Shown one piece after another: positions 43,998 to 52,859 of a stretch of 64,000 nt of DNA; positions within the stretch are counted from its first letter, which is position 1, and every line of letters starts with the position of its first letter. Under the pieces are notes generated by a model. That model was not told the origin of the DNA, made no database searches, and worked only from the letters and a program-made list of their open reading frames with translations. The position numbers and the translations under genes are program-made. Source of the DNA: Nocardioides flavus (ex Wang et al. 2016) (GTDB lineage: Bacteria; Actinomycetota; Actinomycetes; Propionibacteriales; Nocardioidaceae); NCBI RefSeq assembly GCF_014653115.1, contig NZ_BNAD01000004.1, forward strand, positions 1-64,000, in the 5' to 3' direction.

Positions 43998-44141
43998 TCA
44001 CATCCACCGCTGGCGGGGCGTCCGCGGTTTGGTCGCTACGACCATGCGTCGGACCGCACTGACGAGACGACCACCTGGAGAGGCGAACCAGGTTGGCCAC
44101 GCCCCTTGGGTCCGACCGGAGACCTGAATCTTGAACATCAT
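43998..44141 (-). CDS. Possible 47-residue leader ORF behind riboswitch 4
   Basis: ATGATGTTC at 44141 is preceded by GGGGGGCGTCC, which nearly repeats the GGGGAGGCGTCC before the ATGATG of the gene at 26370. It lies 42 bases after the aptamer, the distance at which the other riboswitch-controlled genes start. The peptide is basic with no recognised motif. It could be a small gene, a decayed first gene, or chance. Confidence 0.3.
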   Translation of the reverse strand: MMFKIQVSGRTQGAWPTWFASPGGRLVSAVRRMVVATKPRTPRQRWM

Positions 44142-44182
44142 GGACGCCCCCCGAATCTCGGCGAGCCGTTCCTACGTCTCGC

Positions 44183-44276
44183 TGCGGATGGTCTCTCCCG
44201 TCCCTGGCGGGACCGGGCTCCGGGAGCCGTTGGCACCGTGTTGACGAAGCCCGCCACGGGGATACTCCCCATTGCA
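44183..44276 (-). promoter_or_regulatory. yybP-ykoY Mn2+ riboswitch 4 (DUF2784/GT39 leader)
   Basis: On the minus strand GGGGAGTATCCCC starts at 44270 and GACGGGAGAGACC ends at 44190. TGC..ATGG/CCAT..GCA close the element, GGGCT/AGCCC forms a P2-like helix (44252-44248 with 44219-44215) and GTCCC/GGGAC the hairpin before the AGACC loop. The DUF2784 start is 253 bases further on, so the expression platform may act on the small ORF at 44141 or by transcription termination. Confidence 0.83.
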
Positions 44277-44281
44277 CGAAC

Positions 44282-44311
44282 CAGTATTCATGCTTTCGTC
44301 ATCGTTTTCAA
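44282..44311 (-). promoter_or_regulatory. Promoter 4
   Basis: TTGAAA (44311-44306), 17 bp and AATACT (44288-44283) read leftwards into riboswitch 4. The -10 context TGAATACTG is nearly the same as in promoter 3. No perfect inverted repeat is present in the spacer. Confidence 0.6.
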
Positions 44312-44678
44312 GGGTTCGGCACGGAAGGATTCGACCTGAGGACGACTCGAAACCAGGGGTTGAGGATGGTGCGGCGGAATACGGACTGCTGCAAAGGGGT
44401 GCGCCGTGGATCGGCTTGACGGTGCCGCCGTGCGACGACGCACTTGCCACCGCATCATCGGCGAAAGGCCTTCAATGACCACAGGGGCCGCGAGAGCACT
44501 GAGCGGCGCCAGAAGCCTGCCAGCGTATCGGGCGGCTTGTCGTGGGTCGGAGAAATCTCATCATGCCAGCGGGACGTCGCTGCACGGACAGATCAAGTCG
44601 AGAGACGCGCGCCGGCCTCGGGACGCAGCCCACGCGCCAATCCAGGGGGTCACCGGTCGCACCCCCATCCCAAGCGGC
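44312..44678. other. Non-coding stretch between promoter 4 and the USP gene end
   Basis: About 370 bp with no convincing gene in any frame. The open frames here have no ribosome site, no family resemblance and Arg/Pro-rich translation. I see no further structured element. Confidence 0.5.
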
Positions 44679-45365
44679 CTACCCCAAGCGACCTCGACGA
44701 GCACCCCCCGGCCGCTGCCGTTGCCAGCGGGCGCGGCCTGCCTGTGAGCGAGACTCGACCACCAGGACCGGCAGACGGGAGTGGCGAACCAACCACGACG
44801 AGACGCTGCCGAGCAGGCGTGTGGACAGTCCACGACCCCGGCGTCCCACCACGATCAGATCCATGCCCCGGTCCTCGGCAAACCACAGCAGGGCTTCACC
44901 AGGCGGACCGGCCAACACCGCGAAACCTACCTGGCCACCGACGCCGCGGACCCGTGCGGCTGACGACCTCAACCGATGCGTTGCGGCATCGATGTCTGCG
45001 TAGCTGGCATCCTCGGTCGCGTCGTGGCACACCACCTCCGCCAGCACGAGCAGTCCGAGATGAGACCCGAGGAGATCGTTCGCCCGGTCGAGAGCCGCTT
45101 GCGCCTCCACCGAGCCATCCAGACCGATTAGCACCCGGGGCCCGTCCGCGGCCTCAGCCTCCTGTCCGGGTGACGCCGGGCCCGGCACGACCAGACGGGG
45201 ACGCCGTTCGACCCGCTCGAACGCGATCGGGACGAAGATCGGACCGAACGCCACCGCGATGACCGCCCACCTGGGGTCGTGTCCGCGACGAGCCATCCAC
45301 AGCCCGACGGCGAGCCCGAAGAGCACCCAGCCCACGGCGACCATCAGAACTTCGTCTGTGCTCAT
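44679..45365 (-). CDS. Membrane-anchored universal stress protein
   Basis: The 228-residue protein has an N-terminal pair of hydrophobic segments (VLMVAVGWVLFGLAVGLWMA, WAVIAVAFGPIFVPIAF) and then a single UspA-like domain with VLIGLDGSVEAQAALDRA and the ATP-site signature VVGRRGRGLSTRLLGSVSSWLVRHS. G-rGrg-G-x9-GS(V/S) suggests an ATP-binding type. The start at 45365 is chosen because upstream sequence is not membrane- or USP-like. Tail Arg/Gly-rich. Role inferred: stress response tied to the ion module. Confidence 0.8.
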   Translation of the reverse strand: MSTDEVLMVAVGWVLFGLAVGLWMARRGHDPRWAVIAVAFGPIFVPIAFERVERRPRLVVPGPASPGQEAEAADGPRVLIGLDGSVEAQAALDRANDLLGSHLGLLVLAEVVCHDATEDASYADIDAATHRLRSSAARVRGVGGQVGFAVLAGPPGEALLWFAEDRGMDLIVVGRRGRGLSTRLLGSVSSWLVRHSRLPVLVVESRSQAGRARWQRQRPGGARRGRLG

Positions 45366-45606
45366 GTCAGGTCCATCCCCGCCCAACACCAAGGACACGA
45401 GCAGACCACCGACGAGACCGGATCGCTCGCCAGCCGAGGACACGAAGGTCAACCATGCAGATCACCACCGTCGCAGTAGGCGCGGGCGCCGGCCGGGAAC
45501 CGGATCAACGGGTCGAGCCGCCACCGGAGTGAAGCCCGAGCCGGGCACGTTCAACGCGTCAGGAGCGTCTCATCCAGCGATGGACCCCCCAAGCCCACAT
45601 GCGACA

Positions 45607-45634
45607 ACGTTATCACGAACTCTGGTTCGTTCAA
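45607..45634 (-). promoter_or_regulatory. Promoter 5 with inverted-repeat operator (USP gene)
   Basis: TTGAAC (45634-45629), 16 bp and TAACGT (45612-45607) read leftwards. A perfect CGAAC-N4-GTTCG repeat (45616-45629) sits in the spacer, as in promoters 1 and 3 but with both half-sites changed in step (G to C). Downstream, a GGGGGG stretch remains but there is no AGACC element, so this leader is not called a riboswitch. The rest of the 45366-45809 gap holds nothing else recognisable. Confidence 0.6.
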
Positions 45635-45809
45635 AATCGTGCTCTCCGTCCTGGCCGCCGAAAGGACTCGGCTGTCGTACCCAACCTGACCCAGGTCAGC
45701 GATTGACGGCCAAGTCATCACGGCACTCCGCGAGCGTGGCTACGTCAGTTCCCGCGCTGGCCCACTCGCTCGTCGACCACCAACTCGCCCCTCACGGGCT
45801 GCACGACCT

Positions 45810-46136
45810 TCAGGGTGGAGATTCGAGCTCGTCCTGGGTGCTTGGTGTCCGAGGGGCTCTCGAGAGCCAGGCCGCCTCGGCGATGGCGATGCCGGCAATA
45901 GGCACGGTGAGCAGCTGTAGCACGATCGCGAGGCTGAGAGTGATCACCGAGGCCGGACTCGGGTCGAGGATCAGGACACCGAGCAACACACTGACCACGC
46001 CAAGTCCGGCGGCCTTCGCGGCCGCGTTGATTCGGGCGTATACGTCGGGCAGCCACAGCAGTCCTACCGCGGCGCTCGCGAACAGCGCGACGCCCACGAG
46101 CACCAGCACTCCAGCGGCCAGCTCCTGGGCACTCAC
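45810..46136 (-). CDS. mrpG: Mrp antiporter subunit G
   Basis: This 108-residue membrane protein has three helices and the MnhG/PhaG core ELAAGVLVLVGVALFASAAVGLLWLPDVYARINAAAKAAGLG. It is the last gene of the Mrp operon and is coupled to mrpF by ATGA. All Mrp subunits are needed for Na+/H+ antiport in the family. Confidence 0.92.
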   Translation of the reverse strand: MSAQELAAGVLVLVGVALFASAAVGLLWLPDVYARINAAAKAAGLGVVSVLLGVLILDPSPASVITLSLAIVLQLLTVPIAGIAIAEAAWLSRAPRTPSTQDELESPP

Positions 46137-46414
46137 GGCGAACGCCGATCGACCAGCCGCGCAAGCGCGACGGTGGTGAGAAATCCGGCCAGGGTTGCCA
46201 CCATGACGAGGCTGTAGAGGGTCGGCTCGTCGAGTCGCGCCGCCAGGAGCGCCACGGCGGCGATGAGAACCGCGAAGCCAACGTCGGCCGCCAGTGCCCG
46301 GTCGGCGTCGGTGGGGCCGCGCACCATCCGCACCATGGCCGCGACGAGCGTGCCTGCGAGCACCAACAGCGCAAGGTCCAGCACCGAGCCCAGAGACGGC
46401 TCCACGTCACTCAC
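46133..46414 (-). CDS. mrpF: Mrp antiporter subunit F
   Basis: This 93-residue protein with three helices has the MnhF signature VRMVRGPTDADRALAADV. ATGA overlaps on both sides. Confidence 0.92.
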   Translation of the reverse strand: MSDVEPSLGSVLDLALLVLAGTLVAAMVRMVRGPTDADRALAADVGFAVLIAAVALLAARLDEPTLYSLVMVATLAGFLTTVALARLVDRRSP

Positions 46415-46794
46415 CCTTCTTCCATTCCGTTGGGGGCCGTGCCGCCCCGCTCCAGCCGGCGGACGGCGTCAAGCAGCTCCGCCTCGAGCCGCGCCAGGTC
46501 TGCGCGAAATGCCGTCGTGTCGGAGGCGTGCATGCCGTGCACGATCAGCCGCGCGCGGTCAGGACTGAGGGAGACGGCCATAGTGCCGGGAGTCAGGGTG
46601 ATCAAGCCCATGTAGGCGGCCACCTCTGCGTCGGTCCGGCACCGCAGCCGCACCTCGACCAGGGCCGGCGCGAGCCGGGGCCGGCCCGTCAGGATGGTCG
46701 CTGCGACCTGCACGTTGGCCTTCAGGTAGCGCCACCCGTAGACCACCACGAACAGAGCCATGCGGACAGGACGAGGAGCACGGGCCCCGGTCAT
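46411..46794 (-). CDS. mrpE: Mrp antiporter subunit E
   Basis: The 127-residue protein carries an N-terminal hydrophobic segment and the MnhE core (LVEVRLRCRTDAEVAAYMGLITLTPGTMAVSLSPD with the usual RLIVHGMH). It is shorter than many MrpE (about 160) because the first membrane helix pair is reduced. Start overlaps mrpD by ATGA. Confidence 0.88.
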   Translation of the reverse strand: MTGARAPRPVRMALFVVVYGWRYLKANVQVAATILTGRPRLAPALVEVRLRCRTDAEVAAYMGLITLTPGTMAVSLSPDRARLIVHGMHASDTTAFRADLARLEAELLDAVRRLERGGTAPNGMEEG

Positions 46795-48365
46795 GGCGAG
46801 GTCACCGCCTCGACATACGTTCCGACGTCGACCAGACCATCGGCCGCCCGCTCGCAGACAACGAGCAGCGGCTCCGCAGCGAGGCCGAGCGACACCGCCA
46901 CCCCGGCCAGGACGACCGCGGGGGCCAGCAGCAGCGGCCGCGACGCGATCGCACCGGCCGGGGGCAGGATCGGACCAGAGCGCGACGGGACCACCATGAT
47001 CGTTGCTTCGGTCGACGGGCCAGCACCCGGTCTCGTCACGGGCTGGGACTCGGGCTGGGGCTCGGGCTGGGTGAAGATGGCGTTCCACAACTTCAGCATC
47101 GAGACCAAGGTGAGCAGGCTGACGACCGCCACCGCTGCCACTGCGGCGTACTGGTGCTCGGCGACGGCTGCCTGCACGAGTTTCAGCTTGGCGACGAAGC
47201 CGGAGAGCGGCGGGACACCGACCAGTGCCAGTGCGGAGATCCCGAATGCCCCCGCGAGCACGGGTTCCGTGCGGCCGATTCCGCCCAAGAGACGCAGCTC
47301 GTCGGTGCCGTGGCGGACCTCGATGGCGCCGGCGCACATCAGTAGCGCTGCCTTGACCAGGACGTACTGGACGAGGAAGAAGATGCCGGCCGCCAACCCG
47401 GCGGTGGTGAACAACCCCAGGCCGAGCAGCATGTAGCCGATCTGGCTGACCATGTGAAAGGTCAACACAGATCGAACGGAGCGCTCCCCCAGTGCAGCGA
47501 GGACGCCGACCACCATGGTGAGCAGCCCGAGGACGAGGAAGATCCACAACCAGCGTCGGTCGCCGTCGAACACGACGGCATAGATCCGGAACAGCGCATA
47601 GACACCAACCTTGGTGAGAAGACCGGAGAAGAGTACGACCACGGCGGGGCCGGCTACGGCGTAGCTGCTCGGGAGCCAGCTGTGCAGGGGCACGATCGCG
47701 GCCTTGATCCCCAGGGCCAACAGCACCACTGCGGTCGCGAGCGCAGCCGCCGGGTTGCGGGCAGCACCTGCCAGCTCGCCGAGGTCGACGGTGCCTGTGA
47801 CGCCGTAGAGCAGGCCGACGCCAGCCAGGAACAGGGTGGAGGCGAGCAGGTTGACGCTGACGTAGCGTTGTCCGGCCGCCAGCCGACGCCGCCCTCCGGA
47901 TCGGATCAGGAGCACGTAGCTCGGAACCAGCATCACCTCGACGAACACGAACAACGAGAACAGGTCGCCGGTGAGCATCGCGCCGTACACACCGGTGGAG
48001 AGCACCAGGGCCAACGCGACGAAGTGGCCGTCGTCCTCGCCTGTCGCAGCCGCGAAAACGAGGCTCAGCAGCACCAGCAGCGACGTGACCGCCATCATGA
48101 GGGCGCCGAGGACATCGGCGACGAGCACGATCGCGATGCCGGACGGCCAGCCCCCGAGCCGCAGGGTCGCTATGTCCCCGTCGAGGGCGGAGGTCAGCAA
48201 CACCATGGACGCCACCAGCACAACGACCGTGACGCCCCACCCGACCGCTCGAGCGATCCTTGGCGGGGCACCCGCCGAGCCCGCGCCGCGTCGGGACAGG
48301 AGCAGGACCATTCCGACGCCTGCCAAGGGAGCGAAGACCGGCAGCGCCAGCAGCATCGGGCTCAT
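46791..48365 (-). CDS. mrpD: Mrp antiporter subunit D
   Basis: This 524-residue protein of the proton-translocating NADH-quinone-oxidoreductase/Mrp family has about 14 helices. It has a Lys in the discontinuous helix region (VVVLFSGLLTKVGVYALFR) and FVEVMLVPSYVLLI with the key Glu. It works with MrpA in cation/proton exchange. A loop near residue 430 carries a PEPQPESQPVT repeat. Confidence 0.93.
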   Translation of the reverse strand: MSPMLLALPVFAPLAGVGMVLLLSRRGAGSAGAPPRIARAVGWGVTVVVLVASMVLLTSALDGDIATLRLGGWPSGIAIVLVADVLGALMMAVTSLLVLLSLVFAAATGEDDGHFVALALVLSTGVYGAMLTGDLFSLFVFVEVMLVPSYVLLIRSGGRRRLAAGQRYVSVNLLASTLFLAGVGLLYGVTGTVDLGELAGAARNPAAALATAVVLLALGIKAAIVPLHSWLPSSYAVAGPAVVVLFSGLLTKVGVYALFRIYAVVFDGDRRWLWIFLVLGLLTMVVGVLAALGERSVRSVLTFHMVSQIGYMLLGLGLFTTAGLAAGIFFLVQYVLVKAALLMCAGAIEVRHGTDELRLLGGIGRTEPVLAGAFGISALALVGVPPLSGFVAKLKLVQAAVAEHQYAAVAAVAVVSLLTLVSMLKLWNAIFTQPEPQPESQPVTRPGAGPSTEATIMVVPSRSGPILPPAGAIASRPLLLAPAVVLAGVAVSLGLAAEPLLVVCERAADGLVDVGTYVEAVTSP

Positions 48366-48718
48366 CGGCCCGCGCTCGGTTCGTCCGTCTCGTCCATGTC
48401 ATCTGCTGCGCTCACGTCCGGGTCTTCGACGGACTCCGCGCGCAGGATCGCCAGCAGATAGACGCTGACCCCGAACGTGATCACCACGGCGGTCAGGACG
48501 AAGGCCTGGGGCAGCGGGTCCGCCAAGGCGGCGGGGTCCCCGGCACCATCGCCGACGAAGGGCGCCCGGCGGCGATCGAGACCACCCGACGCCAGCAACA
48601 GCACGTTGACGCCATGGCCCAGGAGCACGAATCCGAGGATCACGCGCAGGAGCCCGGGCTGTGCGAGGAACCACACCCCGCCGGCCACCAGCAGGCCGAC
48701 GATGATCGCCGCGGTCAC
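48362..48718 (-). CDS. mrpC: Mrp antiporter subunit C
   Basis: This 118-residue NuoK-like subunit with three helices has LGHGVNVLLLASGG and ADPLPQAFVLTAVVITFGVSVYLLAI, both diagnostic of MnhC. The C-terminal tail is acidic (DVSAADDMDETDEP). A GTG start overlaps the mrpA stop. Confidence 0.93.
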   Translation of the reverse strand: MTAAIIVGLLVAGGVWFLAQPGLLRVILGFVLLGHGVNVLLLASGGLDRRRAPFVGDGAGDPAALADPLPQAFVLTAVVITFGVSVYLLAILRAESVEDPDVSAADDMDETDEPSAGR

Positions 48719-51453
48719 GGGTGCACCCTTGACGACTCGGGCCGGTGGGTGCGCGCCGCGAAGCGGTCGAGGGCGGCCGTCAGCATACCGAGGACCATGA
48801 GCATGACACCGATGTCGAACAGCAGTGCCGAGCCGACACCGACCGCGTCCAGTCCGGGCAGCTTGAACGGCGCCAGCACAGCCTCGCCCTTGGCGCTCGC
48901 CAGCAGTCCGGTGCCGAGGGAGACCAAGATCCCACTCCCGACTAGCAGCTCAGGTCGCGACCACCTCGGTAGCCGTCCGTGTGCGATCTGGTGGGTCGCG
49001 GCCGCGGCGCCTGCGACGAGGGCGGCGATGAATCCTCCGCCGGGGGCGTCGTGGCCGACGTAGAGCAGGTAGGCAGCCACCAGCGCCGCGCCCGGCACGA
49101 CCAGCCGTGCGCTCACTTGGAGGAACACCGATGCGGCGGCGCTGAGATGGTCGGCGTCGGCGGGTGGCTCCGGGGTGTGATCATCTGCGGCGGTGGAGCC
49201 GAGCAGAGCGAGCAGCCCGAGCGCGACCGCGCCGAGAACGACTGCCTCGCCAAGGGTGTCCATCGCCCGGAAGTCCACCAGGATGGTGTTGACCACGTTG
49301 GTGCCTCCGGTCGCCGCCTCGGCGTTGTCGAGAAAGAACGACGAGGCGGTTGACGGACCTCGCCGCCCGGTCAGGGCGTACGTCGCCGATGCGGCGGCGA
49401 GCCCGCAGGCGAGCGCGAGCAGCACCGACCACGGCACTCGCGGCCCGTCCCCGGTGGGCAACCGCGCCGGCAGCCGACGCAGCACCCAGACCACGACGAC
49501 GGCGGTCAACACCTCGACCAGCACGAGGGTCAGCGCGACGTCCGGCGCGCCAGCGGTCACGAACAGGGCCGCCATCAGCAAGCCGACGAACCCGAGCGCA
49601 GCAACGGCCGCGAGGGTGTCACGGGCGACCACGGCGGCCGCGACGCCGAGAGCGAACAAGCCGACCACCACCCAGTCACCCACCGTGTCGGCGGGTCGCA
49701 CCGGCGGGAGGTTGCGCAGCGTCACGAATCCGACTGCCGCGAGAAAAACGACGCCACCAAGGGGCCGGACAAGGTGGCTCATCGTCCCGCCCGCGCGGTC
49801 CGGCTGCCCGACCCGGTATCCGAACGCAATCAGTCCGGCGTGGGCCCGGTCGAACGCTGCCCCGGCGTCGGGAACCACGACCCGGTCGAGCAGTCGGTCC
49901 ACCTGGTGTCGACGCAGGAAGAGCATCAGCCCAGAGCTGAATGCGATGACGGACATGACGATCTCAGGACTGAGTCCGTGCCAGAACTGGAACGCCCCCA
50001 ATGGCTCGCCAGGCACGACATCGGCGCCGGCTCGTGCCACGAGCGGGTTCAACAAGTCGATGCCGGCGCCCAGGACCAACCCGGCCAACGCCGCGATCGC
50101 CGCAGGGGCCAGGAACGCCGGCGACGGCTCGTAGAGGCCGGGTTGGTGAATGCTGCCGCCGAAAGCGCCGTAGACGATGCGCAGCCCGTAGGCCGTGGTC
50201 AGCGCCGATGCGGCGACTGCGATCGAGCCGGCGACCAGCCCCGCCGCTGGGGCGAAGTCGGCCTGGAAGATTCCTTGGAAGAGGTATTCCTTGCTCACGA
50301 AGCCGAGCATCGGCACGATGCCGGCCATCGAGAGTCCGGCCAGCGCTGTCATCGTCGCGGTCACCGGCATCACCCGCCACAGCCCGGACAGCTCCCGGAT
50401 GTCGCGACTACCTGCCTCCTTGTCGATGATTCCGACGAGCATGAACAACGTCGCCTTGAACAGCGCGTGGGCGATGGTGTGGAGCATAGCGGCGGCAAGA
50501 GCGATCGGGGTGCCGACGCCGATGGCGGCAACCAGCAGCCCGAGCTGGCTGACGGTCGAGTGGGCGAGGATGGCCTTCAGATCGTGCTGGCGCAGGGCCA
50601 TGAAGGCGCCCCACAACGCCGAGGTCAATCCGATCGAGACCAGGAGCGCCGACCATGCGGGCACGCCCGAGAAGATGGGCGAGACCAGCATCAGCAGGTA
50701 CACACCGGCCTTGACCATCGTCGCCGCATGCAGGAAGGCGCTGACCGGGGTCATCGCCACCATCGCACCGGGTAGCCAGAAATGCAGCGGCACCTGGGCC
50801 GACTTGGTAAACGCGGCGAACGCGATCAGGGCGCCGATCGGCAATGCCAGCGGTGACGCGAGGATCACCTCGCGGTCGGCCAGGATGTCGCTGATTGCCG
50901 TGCTCCCGGTGACCACGGTGAGGAGCACCACGGCTACCAGCAGGGCCAGACCGCCGGCTGCGGTGATCAGCAGAGCCCGCCGGGCCGGCCGGGTGGCCCG
51001 GCCCCCGGCCAGCCCGAGCAGCAGGAAGGAACAGTAGGTGGTGGCCTCCCAGAACACGAAGAGGAGCACAACATCGGCGGCAAGCACCAGCCCCAGCATG
51101 GCGGCCGCGAACAGCGTGAGCAGTCCGTAGATGGCCCCATGGGGATCGTGCGAGCTCAAGTAGCGAGGGCAGTAGGCCATGATCAAGGCGCCTACGCCGA
51201 GCACCATCAACGCGAACAGCGACGAGAGTCCGTTGAGCCGCAGGGCGAACGAGACCCCCAACGACGGCAACCAGTCCATGGAGGTCTCGACCGTGCCCCC
51301 GTCAAGGATCTGCGGCACGTGGAACGCGATCAGGATCGCGACCCCCGCGAAACCAGCGGCGAACACGTAGCCGAGCTCCCGGCCCAAGCCCAAGCGGGCA
51401 AGGAGCGGAGCCAGGACGGCCAAGACCGTCAAGGCGCTCAGGGCGAGCAGCAC
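48715..51453 (-). CDS. mrpA: Mrp antiporter subunit A with fused subunit B domain
   Basis: The 912-residue protein has an MrpA core (about 14 helices, KSAQVPLHFWLPGAMVAMTPVSAFLHAATMVKAG split here only in description), a DUF4040/MbhE-like region and, after residue 780, the MnhB signature HDAPGGGFIAALVAGAA. MrpB is thus fused rather than separate. GTG at 51453 is chosen for its GAGGAGG ribosome site and lies 43 bp after the CaCA stop. With C-G downstream the antiporter set is complete. Confidence 0.92.
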   Translation of the reverse strand: MLLALSALTVLAVLAPLLARLGLGRELGYVFAAGFAGVAILIAFHVPQILDGGTVETSMDWLPSLGVSFALRLNGLSSLFALMVLGVGALIMAYCPRYLSSHDPHGAIYGLLTLFAAAMLGLVLAADVVLLFVFWEATTYCSFLLLGLAGGRATRPARRALLITAAGGLALLVAVVLLTVVTGSTAISDILADREVILASPLALPIGALIAFAAFTKSAQVPLHFWLPGAMVAMTPVSAFLHAATMVKAGVYLLMLVSPIFSGVPAWSALLVSIGLTSALWGAFMALRQHDLKAILAHSTVSQLGLLVAAIGVGTPIALAAAMLHTIAHALFKATLFMLVGIIDKEAGSRDIRELSGLWRVMPVTATMTALAGLSMAGIVPMLGFVSKEYLFQGIFQADFAPAAGLVAGSIAVAASALTTAYGLRIVYGAFGGSIHQPGLYEPSPAFLAPAAIAALAGLVLGAGIDLLNPLVARAGADVVPGEPLGAFQFWHGLSPEIVMSVIAFSSGLMLFLRRHQVDRLLDRVVVPDAGAAFDRAHAGLIAFGYRVGQPDRAGGTMSHLVRPLGGVVFLAAVGFVTLRNLPPVRPADTVGDWVVVGLFALGVAAAVVARDTLAAVAALGFVGLLMAALFVTAGAPDVALTLVLVEVLTAVVVVWVLRRLPARLPTGDGPRVPWSVLLALACGLAAASATYALTGRRGPSTASSFFLDNAEAATGGTNVVNTILVDFRAMDTLGEAVVLGAVALGLLALLGSTAADDHTPEPPADADHLSAAASVFLQVSARLVVPGAALVAAYLLYVGHDAPGGGFIAALVAGAAAATHQIAHGRLPRWSRPELLVGSGILVSLGTGLLASAKGEAVLAPFKLPGLDAVGVGSALLFDIGVMLMVLGMLTAALDRFAARTHRPESSRVHP

Positions 51454-51496
51454 GTCGGCCTCCTCGGGTCGTGACGCTCGTCGGACATCCGGAGCC

Positions 51497-52585
51497 TCAG
51501 GACGGCGCCAGCGGCTCGCGAGCCGCGCGACGCCGACCAATCTCGTAGGCCCCGAGGACGACCAAGGTGATCGCGACCAACGGCAAGGTGAACCAGATCA
51601 TCACGGCCGTGAAGCCCCCGAGCGCGTCGTGCTCGGTGGCTGCCAGCACCACGTAAGCGGTGAACGCGGCGTACAACCCGACGAACAGCGCGCCCTCCCA
51701 ACGGGCGATAGCCATCCCGGTGAAAGCCACGGGCAGCAGCGCGACCGCTGCGGCGATCATGAGCGGGATGTCGAGGGCCACGGCCGCGTCTGCGACCGGT
51801 ACCCCGTCATCGGCCACCAAGGCGGCGACGCCCAGCACAGCAGCGATGTTGAAGATGTTGCTGCCGACGATGTTGCCGACCGCCAGGTCGCGCTCACCGC
51901 GTCGAACAGCAATGAGGGACGTCGCCAGCTCAGGGAGCGAGGTACCTACCGCAACCACCGTGAGCCCGACCACCAGGCCACTCACCCCAAACCCCTCAGC
52001 GATGCCGACCGCACCCTCGACCAGCAGCTGCGCTCCGACGACCAACAGCGCCACCCCGCCGAGCACCGCCAGGAGGAGCAGCCACACCGGTCGTTCCTTC
52101 TCGCCCACTGTTGACTCGCGGACATACGGCGCACTGCGTCGCCCCACAACGACCGACACCGCGGTGTAGACGACTATCACCGTGACCAGAAAGAACCCGT
52201 CAGCAAGGCTCAGGCGGCCGTCCAGCGACAGCAGCAACAAGCACATTGACACCCCGACCATCACCGGCACGTCCAGACGAATCAACTGTGCGCGCACCGT
52301 CAACGGTAGGAGCAGCGCGGAGGCACCCAGGATCAGTAGGACGTTCACGATGTTGCTGCCCACAACGTTGCCGACCGCCAGGTCGGGTTGCCCTTCCAAG
52401 ACCGCGCCGACAGTGACGGCCATCTCTGGCGACGACGTGGAGAAGGCCACCACCGTCAACCCGATGACCAGCGAGGAGAGGCCGACACGAGCCGCGAGAT
52501 CCGATGCCCCCCTCACCAGAAGCTCACCGCCACCGACCAAGATGACCAGCCCGATCGCCACAAGAGCGACGTCGACTGCGCTCAC
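51497..52585 (-). CDS. CaCA-family cation exchanger (YrbG-like)
   Basis: The protein of about 362 residues has two inverted alpha-repeats: FSTSSPEMAVTVGAVLEG..GNVVGSNIVN and AVGTSLPELATSLIAVRRG..GNIVGSNIFN, with five helices around each. Family members exchange Ca2+ (or other divalent cations) for Na+ or H+. The GTG start at 52585 fits the usual N terminus; a TTG at 52630 is possible, and neither has a strong ribosome site. It heads the Mrp operon, which would replenish the Na+ gradient it may use. Confidence 0.87.
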   Translation of the reverse strand: MSAVDVALVAIGLVILVGGGELLVRGASDLAARVGLSSLVIGLTVVAFSTSSPEMAVTVGAVLEGQPDLAVGNVVGSNIVNVLLILGASALLLPLTVRAQLIRLDVPVMVGVSMCLLLLSLDGRLSLADGFFLVTVIVVYTAVSVVVGRRSAPYVRESTVGEKERPVWLLLLAVLGGVALLVVGAQLLVEGAVGIAEGFGVSGLVVGLTVVAVGTSLPELATSLIAVRRGERDLAVGNIVGSNIFNIAAVLGVAALVADDGVPVADAAVALDIPLMIAAAVALLPVAFTGMAIARWEGALFVGLYAAFTAYVVLAATEHDALGGFTAVMIWFTLPLVAITLVVLGAYEIGRRRAAREPLAPS

Positions 52586-52859
52586 AGGCTGAGAGCAAGA
52601 CTCTGAGCGCGCCCGGCCGCTGATAGGCAATGGCGGTCCGCGATCAGCGGCGCGGCAAGCTCTGTCCGGGTGCCGATGAGTACTGCCATCCTCGCAGGCA
52701 ACTGGCGCTGCCTGACTGGCCGGATCGAAAAGGACATCGACACTGCTCCTGACGGTCTCGTAAGGTCCTCCCGACGTCGATCGGTCGAGGCGGAAAACTG
52801 GGGCGGAGATGCAGGCCGGAATGATGATGGCACAGTGTTGAACTCACTTCCAATGCGTA

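Noticed and set aside
43915..44277. A 120-residue leftward frame across riboswitch 4
   Set aside because: It would start inside the aptamer and has no ribosome site or family resemblance.
45366..45606. A fifth riboswitch in the USP leader
   Set aside because: A G-run follows the promoter but there is no GGGGAGTA or AGACC loop.
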